From Sporofaciens musculi (GTDB lineage: Bacteria > Bacillota > Clostridia > Lachnospirales > Lachnospiraceae): DNA of 64,000 nt. Both the position numbers and the translations under genes were made by a program. The DNA lies in the NCBI RefSeq assembly GCF_009830285.1, contig NZ_WUQX01000001.1, positions 4,092,501-4,156,500 on the forward strand. The letters run 5' to 3'. Each line of letters opens with the position of its first letter. Position 1 is the stretch's first letter. The notes under the pieces are model-generated. The model was not told where the DNA came from. It did not search any database and was given only the letters and a program-made list of their open reading frames with translations. Shown piece by piece: positions 42,225 to 49,989 of this stretch.

Positions 42225-44030
42225 TCAATTCGGGGACGTCTGATTCGCAGAGCCCGTATTTCCCCCGAAAACGCTTTCGGCTGGGTCCGGCTGCGTCAGC
42301 ACCCCATACTTAAACTGTCCGGATTCCAGAACCATTCCGGAGTATGGGTCATAACGGACGCCATGCCCGAAATACTGACCGTTGATAAAGTCTCCTTCAT
42401 AGAGAAGATTCCCCGACTCATCCCACAGCTTCCCAGGGCCATAATACAGGCCATTAAGGAATCCTCCCTCGTAGATTAATCCACCGGTTGCAGGCTGATA
42501 TAGCTTCCCTGCTCCGCTGTACTGTCCCTGATAAAACTCACCGTCATACAACAGCGATTCCGTCTCGGAATCCGTCAGCTTCCCCGCCCCCTGGTACAGA
42601 CCATCCACAAAAGTCCCGTCATAGATTACCAGCACCTTGTTATCGTCATAGAGCTTTCCTTCTCCGTTATAGACGTCCGACTTAAAACTGCCGTCATACA
42701 CAATGTCTCCCTTGCCGGTATAGACCTTGCCAAGCCCCTCTCTTTTTCCTTTCTCAAACGCGCCCTCATACATGAATGCGCCCTCATCGTAGAACAGGGT
42801 TCCCTTGCCGTCATACTCGCCCTTTAAAAAGCCGCCGTCATATACAAGGATACCGTCCTCATAGAGCTTTCCTTCTCCTTCGTACTCATCCTTGGCAAAC
42901 TCGCCCTCATAGACCACATTTCCTTCGGCGTCATAGGAGGCACCGTCCCCCTCTTTTTTTCCTTTCACGAAGCCGCCCTCATATGCAAGCGCGCCGCTTT
43001 CATAGAGCTTTCCTTCTCCCTCATATTTATCCTCAACAAAATCGCCCTCGTACACAGTCTCTCCCTTGTCATTGGAGAGGGTTCCCTCGCCGGTCTTCTT
43101 GCCGTCTACAAAATCACCTTCATACGCAAGGACTCCGTCCTCATAGAGCTTTCCTTCTCCTTCATACTCGCCGTCCGTATTGACCGTCCCTTCATAGACC
43201 ACATTGCCTGCCTCGTCCGTCAAGACCACCTCTGAAAGCAACGGCTCCCCGTTCTCAAAGGTTCCCGTGGCGATCACATTACCCTCCTCGTTATAGAGGG
43301 TTCCCTGCCCCTCCATCTCGCCCTTTAAAAAGGTTCCCACATACTCCTTTTGGCCGCTTGGAAAATACAGCGTTCCACTCCCTTCATACAGACCGTTCTT
43401 AAAGTCGCCCTTGTACTGAAGGTTACCCTCCTTGTCATAGAGCATTCCCTGTCCCTCATACTGGTTCAGGAGGAATGTTCCCTTATAGCGGAGAGTCTCG
43501 CTGTTCTCATAATACAGCTCTCCTTCGCCGGAGTACGCCTCCATCTCAAAATTCCCCTCATACAAAAGCGCGCCTGAATAGGTATAGAGCTTGCCGTTTC
43601 CGTTGATTCTTCCATCCTCCATCTTACCCTTGAAGATTAACTCTCCTTCATCTTCGGACAGAAGCTCAACCTTACCGGAATATCCCACCATGTCAGAAGA
43701 ATTGACCACCATGGTCTTGGTGAAGAAATGGGATACCAAAACCGGATGCACAAGCTTGATATACAGAACCGGAAGGATAAGCGCAGCAAGCAGAATGAAG
43801 AATACCATCCTTTTCAGTACATAATATTTCCCAATGGAATAATAATCCCCAATCACTCGCTCTTTTTTATTCTTTTTCTGATTAATCCCCTTACGGACAT
43901 CGGTTATGACCTTGGAGGCAAAGGAATCCGGACTGATTGTCCTCTTTGCCTTGCGGATCACCACCTGAACCGGCGCCATCAATATATGGGAAAGCCTCCT
44001 GGCTGTACGCCCGATCAGACCGCCCTGCAT
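42225..44030 (-). CDS. Membrane-anchored MORN-repeat protein in injection-system operon
   Basis: A 601-aa protein. The N-terminal ~70 residues are basic (HILMAPVQVVIRKAKRTI), a transmembrane helix follows near residues 75-95 (MVFFILLAALILPVLYIKL), and from about 130 to 590 there are roughly 18 MORN repeats of 23-25 residues (YEGxFxxGxxxGxGxLY pattern). At the DNA level several repeats are nearly identical, showing recent duplications. MORN repeats form elongated β-sheets that can bind lipids or proteins. It would extend from the membrane, most likely on the outer side. MORN genes are not standard parts of eCIS, so it may anchor or guide the particle. Confidence 0.85.
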   Translation of the reverse strand: MQGGLIGRTARRLSHILMAPVQVVIRKAKRTISPDSFASKVITDVRKGINQKKNKKERVIGDYYSIGKYYVLKRMVFFILLAALILPVLYIKLVHPVLVSHFFTKTMVVNSSDMVGYSGKVELLSEDEGELIFKGKMEDGRINGNGKLYTYSGALLYEGNFEMEAYSGEGELYYENSETLRYKGTFLLNQYEGQGMLYDKEGNLQYKGDFKNGLYEGSGTLYFPSGQKEYVGTFLKGEMEGQGTLYNEEGNVIATGTFENGEPLLSEVVLTDEAGNVVYEGTVNTDGEYEGEGKLYEDGVLAYEGDFVDGKKTGEGTLSNDKGETVYEGDFVEDKYEGEGKLYESGALAYEGGFVKGKKEGDGASYDAEGNVVYEGEFAKDEYEGEGKLYEDGILVYDGGFLKGEYDGKGTLFYDEGAFMYEGAFEKGKREGLGKVYTGKGDIVYDGSFKSDVYNGEGKLYDDNKVLVIYDGTFVDGLYQGAGKLTDSETESLLYDGEFYQGQYSGAGKLYQPATGGLIYEGGFLNGLYYGPGKLWDESGNLLYEGDFINGQYFGHGVRYDPYSGMVLESGQFKYGVLTQPDPAESVFGGNTGSANQTSPN

Positions 44031-44054
44031 ATCTCATACCTCCTTACCCTTATA

Positions 44055-44945
44055 CTACGGCTTATCTGCCTTCTCCTTAATCTCAAGCGTACCAATCTGA
44101 CCGAAGGTCACTCCGTTATCCGTAAGCGCCGGATTAGGAAGATTCCACAGCAGATAAATGGCCGCCGACACAATCAACGCCGCCGCAAGCGCCGTCCTGA
44201 TTGTGGGAAAAAACCTTTTAAGCTTCTCCCACGCCCGCCACCAGATACGCCCCGGCTCCGGCTCACGCTGTTCGGTCTTTGCAAGCACTGTCTCATAGAC
44301 CTCGTCATAAGCCACATAACAGTCCCACAGATACCCGTAGCATCCCTCGTCCAAATCCAAGGCAAATTCCATCAGCTCACGTGAGCTTTTCTTTTCAAGC
44401 TCGCGGGCAAACAGCTCATGCACCAGCCCGTTGACCCGATTCATCAGCTCCTTTTCCTGTACCTGCCAGTAATAGTCAATCTCTGTAAAAAAGTAGTTGA
44501 ACCGCACCCCCAGAGAATCATCCACTATGATATTCTCCTTGCGCAAAGCCTCATACAGAAAACACTCCGGCATATTCAACAGAAATATCTGGGCAAATAT
44601 GTTTTTCATAATCTGCAGCCGTTCCCGCAGATTAAATTTGCCATCCTCCAACGCCTGCTGAAGCGTCCTGCCCTGAGCATAGTTGAAAATGACATAATAT
44701 TTGCCGTCCGCATTAAAGCTGGCATGAAGATCCCGAAACGAAAGGCTGACGTTCTGCTTGGTCGTAACCATTATCAGCTTCCTGGCAATCTCCATGTCCC
44801 TTACACAGGCCACTGTATACAGCCCCTCCTCCCTGCGTTTCACATCGCAGGCAAGATACAGATCAATATTGCCGGAAACCGTGGTCTTGATTTTGGAAAT
44901 CAGCTCATACTGCATATCCTGAAACTTAATTATCATATGCCTCAC
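44055..44945 (-). CDS. Pseudokinase-like membrane protein in injection-system operon
   Basis: A 296-aa protein. The first ~220 residues resemble a protein-kinase fold without catalytic residues: the hinge-like YYVIFNYAQGRTLQQALEDG and the loop RKENIIVDDSLGVRFNYFF, where HRD and DFG motifs are missing. A single transmembrane helix lies near residues 250-270 (TALAAALIVSAAIYLLWNL), followed by a short outer tail. EssB of type VII secretion has a similar pseudokinase-plus-helix layout, which suggests a scaffold role. It starts with GTG that overlaps the previous stop by 4 nt. It is one of three membrane proteins in the operon. Confidence 0.7.
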   Translation of the reverse strand: MRHMIIKFQDMQYELISKIKTTVSGNIDLYLACDVKRREEGLYTVACVRDMEIARKLIMVTTKQNVSLSFRDLHASFNADGKYYVIFNYAQGRTLQQALEDGKFNLRERLQIMKNIFAQIFLLNMPECFLYEALRKENIIVDDSLGVRFNYFFTEIDYYWQVQEKELMNRVNGLVHELFARELEKKSSRELMEFALDLDEGCYGYLWDCYVAYDEVYETVLAKTEQREPEPGRIWWRAWEKLKRFFPTIRTALAAALIVSAAIYLLWNLPNPALTDNGVTFGQIGTLEIKEKADKP

Positions 44946-46669
44946 TCTTTCTGCCGCACCACCACAAAGGTAGACGCCTGCACCTTCGGATAAGTCACGC
45001 TGGAAACCATAATATGATAAATCCCTGCCGTCTCCGGCGCAGTATATTTTCCGTTCTTGTCAATGACGCCGCCCTCAGCATCTCTCACCGTCCATTTCAG
45101 CCTCTCATCCGTGAAGCCCTCAAGAACGGCGGTAAATACAACGCTCTCCCCAACGAATACATTGGGGTTATCCGGCTGGATGAAAATATGCTTCTTCTTG
45201 GCAGACTCCGGCCTGCGTATCTCATTGCGAAGGGCCGTCCAGTGAACCCGCACCTGCTTCGCATCATCATTTCTTAAGACCTTAAGCCCAATCTCAAACG
45301 TCCCCTCCGACGGCATCAGCTTCGCCCCCAGAGAGCCCACGAACCCGTGGCTGCTCTCAAACAAAGACGCGTCCCCGAACATCATCTGGGCGTCGTCCTC
45401 AAAGCCGTCGTCCACCTCATAACCAAGCATAATCGTAACCGAACCAAATCCCAGACCATGGACAATCTCATCCGAATACAGCACCTCTCCCCCACGGGTA
45501 TTTCCAAGCTCAAACACCATCTCTCCATAGGCCGCCCTTAGAGGCTTTTCCTCGCTCTGAATCTTCTGATTCTCAATCTCCTGCCGTTTATCCTCCATAA
45601 GCCGCCTTACATCCTCGGACAGCTTTCCAATCATGGCGGACGCAATCTCACAGTGCATAATCTTCTGGTCAAAGGGAAGCGGCTCAATCCTCTCAATCAG
45701 GCAGACGTCGCCCGCCCGAACCACAAAAATCTTCGCCAGATAAATCCCCTGCTGAAACGTATTTCCTGTAATAAAATCCATGGCGGTCCTGTAATACTCT
45801 GCCTGCATCGCTTCATATATGTCCATACCGCCCACATAGGCCCGGCTCACGCATTGCCTTGCGCCTGTATACTCCCTGCCGCCTGCCAGAAGTTTAAAAC
45901 TTCCCTCCACCAGAGAAGCCTCTGCCTGTACATCCAAAACGCCCGCCGCCTTAAGCGGAATCTCAAGCCGGTAATTCTTATCCTTGACGCCGTCCTCATC
46001 TCCAAAGCGGACATGCACCCGATTTCCTTCCCCACTGGTAAGAAAAGCCAGTTCTAACTCATACTCAAAGGAAAACTCCTGCTGTCCCGAATGTTCAATC
46101 TCAATTCTTAAGACCGCCTCTTTCCCTGCCTCCAGAAATTTTGGCATCACTTGGGACACGCGGATTCCCTGCCCATGATAGACCTCGCACCGTTCCTCAT
46201 AGAAACTCGCAGGAGTACAAATCTCCCTCTCCGGTTCTTCCTGGGTTACATAAAGGCGGTATCCCTCTTTATACTTATTGAACTCACTTCCGTTCTTTCC
46301 CGACGTCCCCGCCACGTTATGCATAAGCTCTGCAGCCTCCTCGCGGTACTCCAGGCAAAGATAGTAAAATCCCGTATCCTCTCCGCCGCCGTATCCGTCC
46401 AATTCCGACACTTTTCGGATGGCTGGTTCGTCCAGCACAATCTCACGCCCTGCAAAATCCAGGGCAAGACCTCTCTCCACGGAAATGCTCTCGTCATCCA
46501 CCTCCACGACCCCAAGCCCGCAGACTACGCCAGCGCCAAAAAGGAAACGGTTGATGGTCCTGCGCTTATCATTAAAATATTTCTGCTCTGTCTCAAAGTC
46601 CTCCACAGACAAAAGCTTCCCATAAAAATAACGGTTTCTCTCAAATGGAAAGCTCTTTAAGTTCTTCAT
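44942..46669 (-). CDS. Tail-fibre or baseplate-associated protein with Ig-like C-terminus
   Basis: A 575-aa protein. The first ~80 residues (FPFERNRYFYGKLLSVEDFETEQ, then RTINRFLFGAGVVCGLGV) match a conserved domain found in eCIS and phage-tail-like baseplates, often annotated as hypothetical or tail fibre. The middle is β-rich. The C-terminal ~80 residues form a Big-type Ig-like module (WTVRDAEGGVIDKNGKYTAPETAG, split across two strands). Gene order after tail protein I suggests a fibre or adhesin that contacts a surface. The receptor is unknown. A start 3 codons upstream at 46678 is also possible. Confidence 0.75.
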   Translation of the reverse strand: MKNLKSFPFERNRYFYGKLLSVEDFETEQKYFNDKRRTINRFLFGAGVVCGLGVVEVDDESISVERGLALDFAGREIVLDEPAIRKVSELDGYGGGEDTGFYYLCLEYREEAAELMHNVAGTSGKNGSEFNKYKEGYRLYVTQEEPEREICTPASFYEERCEVYHGQGIRVSQVMPKFLEAGKEAVLRIEIEHSGQQEFSFEYELELAFLTSGEGNRVHVRFGDEDGVKDKNYRLEIPLKAAGVLDVQAEASLVEGSFKLLAGGREYTGARQCVSRAYVGGMDIYEAMQAEYYRTAMDFITGNTFQQGIYLAKIFVVRAGDVCLIERIEPLPFDQKIMHCEIASAMIGKLSEDVRRLMEDKRQEIENQKIQSEEKPLRAAYGEMVFELGNTRGGEVLYSDEIVHGLGFGSVTIMLGYEVDDGFEDDAQMMFGDASLFESSHGFVGSLGAKLMPSEGTFEIGLKVLRNDDAKQVRVHWTALRNEIRRPESAKKKHIFIQPDNPNVFVGESVVFTAVLEGFTDERLKWTVRDAEGGVIDKNGKYTAPETAGIYHIMVSSVTYPKVQASTFVVVRQKE

Positions 46670-46674
46670 ATCTA

Positions 46675-47820
46675 TCATTCCTCCTTTGCCTTGGCTTCTG
46701 CCTCGCCCACGATAGACGGGATGGCAGATACTCCGTTCAGATTCGCACGCTCGTAAGTCACAAGCATGCTGTTTACCCCCGCGTACACATTCTGCCCCAG
46801 GTAAATCCCCGGACGCAGGATGACCAGATGCACCCTGATATGCGCAGGCTTCATATCCTCAATCATTCTTTTCAAAGCATGCTGCTCTCGAAGGGAGGAG
46901 ACTGCCTGCTCACGTACAAACACACTCACCTCATAGGGTCCATACGCATACGATTTTCTCAGACAACGGTAAGCAACAGGATTTTTCCTGTAACGCTCAA
47001 TATCTGAATACTCCAGAAAGAAAGGTCGCTCTCCCGTAAATGTCCCTACCATATACTCCATATACTCTCTGGTTCCGCGAATCAGGTTCTTCTTCACAAT
47101 TCCCTGAAGCAGAAGCCTTAATTTATCCTCCTGCCACAGATGTGCATTAGAAACTCCCACCCATTTTGCAAGCCAATGTAAAAATTCCGGCAAAGCTGCA
47201 ATAGGGTCAAGCTGCCTTTTTGAATCCCCGATCTTCTCGTCAAGATCCTGGTAGACCGACTCGAACAGTCCGAGAAACCTGCCCAGGAAATCCTCCCTTC
47301 CCCCTGTCTGGTAGATTGCCGGCATATAGGAAAGAAAATTTCGGTTACCGGCATAGATCTTCATATGACTGATCTCAGGAAGAAACCCCGCCTGGCAGAA
47401 TAACTGCACCTCTATCCACAGATACCTCCCCCTGGCGTGATACAAAAGGATATCCGAGGGATTCTGTACGATATGCGCCAGATATGGCTCCATTACCCTA
47501 CGCTTCTTCTCAATGGGAACCTCTGTATCGCGAATCAGCTCCTCCCACAGCCGGATACGTCCATCCACTGCAACCCTATCTCTGTCGCAGCAGTAGATAT
47601 AAAACTTGATGGAATCATCCCCATAATCCTCGCTTTGAATCACCGCCCTGTGCCACTGGTTTTCTTCCTCCCCGCTGTCAAGCAGACGCGAAATGAAGGT
47701 TCCGTTTTGAGACTCCCCTTCCATTAGGGCAATTCCCTTTGGGGTAATCTGAATCCCGTTCCTGTATCCGGATTCATAATCCTTTCTTTTATTGAATACG
47801 AAATATCTAAGCTGATCCAC
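46675..47820 (-). CDS. Phage tail protein I-like baseplate protein
   Basis: A 381-aa protein. From about residue 155 it shows the tail protein I pattern: FLSYMPAIYQ, FLGRFLGLFESVYQDLDEKI, LDPIAALPEFLHWLAKWVGV and RGTREYMEYMVGTF. The C-terminal part (RMIEDMKPAHIRVHLVIL) is also typical. It connects the wedge of the baseplate with fibre proteins. It follows the J-type baseplate genes as in phage P2 and eCIS. Confidence 0.88.
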   Translation of the reverse strand: MDQLRYFVFNKRKDYESGYRNGIQITPKGIALMEGESQNGTFISRLLDSGEEENQWHRAVIQSEDYGDDSIKFYIYCCDRDRVAVDGRIRLWEELIRDTEVPIEKKRRVMEPYLAHIVQNPSDILLYHARGRYLWIEVQLFCQAGFLPEISHMKIYAGNRNFLSYMPAIYQTGGREDFLGRFLGLFESVYQDLDEKIGDSKRQLDPIAALPEFLHWLAKWVGVSNAHLWQEDKLRLLLQGIVKKNLIRGTREYMEYMVGTFTGERPFFLEYSDIERYRKNPVAYRCLRKSYAYGPYEVSVFVREQAVSSLREQHALKRMIEDMKPAHIRVHLVILRPGIYLGQNVYAGVNSMLVTYERANLNGVSAIPSIVGEAEAKAKEE

Positions 47821-47835
47821 TTTATCGCCTCACTT

Positions 47836-49965
47836 CTATATCTCAGTTTCCCCTGCCGTAAAAATCCGGATATCCGTCTCCTTCAAATACGGCAGCCCGT
47901 TGGGAGGAAGCTTAACGTCCCCGTTCACAAGATGGCGGTATCCCCGTCCCTGCGCCTCCACGGACACGGACCTTGCCTGCCACACACAGGGCAGCATATC
48001 AATAATTCCATACAACACGCTGCCGGACACCGGCTTTCCAATCTCCCACGACTGGTCGTCCACGTAAGCCCTCACAGCCTCCTCAATCATCGCCTCCGCA
48101 TCGGTAAACTGAGGCCGAATCACAATCTCTGCAAAAACAGCAATGCCTACAAACTCTGGATTTAAAAGCCTTATGGAGGTACCGAGCAGCTTTCTTTGTT
48201 CAAGCATCTGCTCAAGATTTTTCCTGTATGGGAGACTGAGCCGCGTATCTAATTTCCTGTAACTTAAGGGACGTACCACAATCGCAATCTCGTTTTCCCG
48301 AAGGGAACCTCGCTCCTTCCCATCTGCCGTTACAGGAACCACCTTGCAGTCCTTAATCAAAAGCCCCGGCGTTTGGCGGACAAGCTTTTCATAGTCAGAA
48401 TACGTAACACCCCTGTTAATCTTCTTCAGTTCACGTCGCAGGCGTTTATAACACGCCTCCACAGTCTCATTGTCCCTTCCTCCGTAAGTCTCGCGGTATT
48501 GGCGGACAAGAAGCGTCGGATATTCCTCACATTTCCGAATCCTCCCCGCCTTGATGTTGCCCGCCTGCCCGCTGCTCACCCGAAGACGCAGCAGACGAAT
48601 CTCCCCGTCCGGCGCCATCCCGTTTTCGCAATTACCAAACAACAGCCTGTTCTGTGCAATCTCCAGAACATACGCCATATCCTCAGGCGTACAGTCGTCG
48701 AAATCCTCCACCCTCCGAAATGGATAAAATCTCCCGTCCTGCCTGTCACAGACCATAAGCTCGAACTCATCATACAGCAGATTCGGAATATCCAGACGGT
48801 ACTCCTGGTTCGCATATCCCTTGCCTACGCCGACCAGCCGCTTGGAAAAGAACTCCTTCTCATAGGCGGCAAGGCGGCAAGTTGGACAAGCCTCCCCTTC
48901 CGTCTGCCAGAAAAAAGAGATGATGACGTCACCGTCGGGCGCCAATTCCTTCCCCGCCACTGTAACCGGAATAAAACCGTCGTCTTTTCTGACATATAGC
49001 TCTGTCTGCCCGACTTTTGCAAGATACATCCCACTTTTAACCGAATACTTTCCTTCCTCCCCCTGGGAAACAACCGCATCTGCTTCAAAATCCTCATAAT
49101 CACAGTAGGAATGATGCTGCCGCACCTCAATCTCATTAAAATATATATTTTGAATCAAAGGCGCCACATCATAATCATTTCTCATGAGGGTCACGCGAAT
49201 CTGCCATGCCCCATACTCCTTATCCAACGCCATTTCCTTCGGTAAATGAAAGCCAATTCTTCCGTTCTGCAATAAACCATAGGTGGTATCAAAATCAACA
49301 GGCAACTCCTCCCACCCGTTCTTGGACTGATATTCCCACTTAAGCTCTGAGAGGGGAATAAAATCTTTGCAGATGGGATTGCGGGTCACTTCATAGTCCG
49401 TTCGTATATGGAAATAAACCACGGTCTGCCCTCTGGTATCAAAAGGCCGGTCCAGCACAAAGCAGCATCGGTTCCCCGCCTGGGGCTCCTCCCCGAAGGG
49501 ATAAAGGCGCATCCGTTTTTCCAGGTCGTTGCCGATGTTGAAATACTGCTTCGGCACCTCCCCGTTCAGGATGTAGGCTCCGATTAGCCTGACCGGATGG
49601 GGCACTTCTTTCTTAAGCGTCTCAAATATCATATTTTCGGCAAAGAAACGAGTCCCTCTAAGAAGCGCAAACTGGCTGCCGGACAAGCCTGCCGGCGCCT
49701 CCACGCTCACAGCTCCGCAGGCGGCCTTCGCATGAAGCATGCTAATTCCCACAAGCTTCAGATATTTCTGCCGTTTCCATCCGCCAATCTGGCTGATATG
49801 GTACTGCTGAATCTCCCCAAGCCAGGAGAGCAGGCTAATCAGCGTCATCCCAGGGTCAGACTGGTTATAGTTGGTCCAGTCCGGACATTTTGCCGGTATC
49901 CGAAAAATCGCATCTGCCTCTATCTCTTGGTAAGATTTGTCATCCAGCTTCAAATCATAGAACAT
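47836..49965 (-). CDS. Baseplate J-like protein (second, smaller)
   Basis: A 709-aa baseplate component. The N-terminus ISLLSWLGEIQQYHIS resembles eCIS baseplate proteins, and the C-terminal gpJ-like region shows RGVTYSDYEKLVRQTPGLLIKDCKVVP, GSLRENEIAIVV and PQFTDAEAMIEEAVRAYVDD. It should form wedge subunits with the larger J-like protein encoded upstream. In PVC nomenclature the two would correspond to Pvc11 and Pvc12. A CPTC motif near residue 385 might bind a metal. Confidence 0.87.
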   Translation of the reverse strand: MFYDLKLDDKSYQEIEADAIFRIPAKCPDWTNYNQSDPGMTLISLLSWLGEIQQYHISQIGGWKRQKYLKLVGISMLHAKAACGAVSVEAPAGLSGSQFALLRGTRFFAENMIFETLKKEVPHPVRLIGAYILNGEVPKQYFNIGNDLEKRMRLYPFGEEPQAGNRCCFVLDRPFDTRGQTVVYFHIRTDYEVTRNPICKDFIPLSELKWEYQSKNGWEELPVDFDTTYGLLQNGRIGFHLPKEMALDKEYGAWQIRVTLMRNDYDVAPLIQNIYFNEIEVRQHHSYCDYEDFEADAVVSQGEEGKYSVKSGMYLAKVGQTELYVRKDDGFIPVTVAGKELAPDGDVIISFFWQTEGEACPTCRLAAYEKEFFSKRLVGVGKGYANQEYRLDIPNLLYDEFELMVCDRQDGRFYPFRRVEDFDDCTPEDMAYVLEIAQNRLLFGNCENGMAPDGEIRLLRLRVSSGQAGNIKAGRIRKCEEYPTLLVRQYRETYGGRDNETVEACYKRLRRELKKINRGVTYSDYEKLVRQTPGLLIKDCKVVPVTADGKERGSLRENEIAIVVRPLSYRKLDTRLSLPYRKNLEQMLEQRKLLGTSIRLLNPEFVGIAVFAEIVIRPQFTDAEAMIEEAVRAYVDDQSWEIGKPVSGSVLYGIIDMLPCVWQARSVSVEAQGRGYRHLVNGDVKLPPNGLPYLKETDIRIFTAGETEI

Positions 49966-49989
49966 TTCCTATCCACCCTTATCCCTAAT

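Noticed and set aside
42488..43577. Plus-strand open frames and CRISPR-like periodicity in the MORN gene
   Set aside because: The periodic sequence is explained by ~70-bp MORN coding repeats with no constant spacers. The opposite-strand frames are basic, low-complexity shadows.
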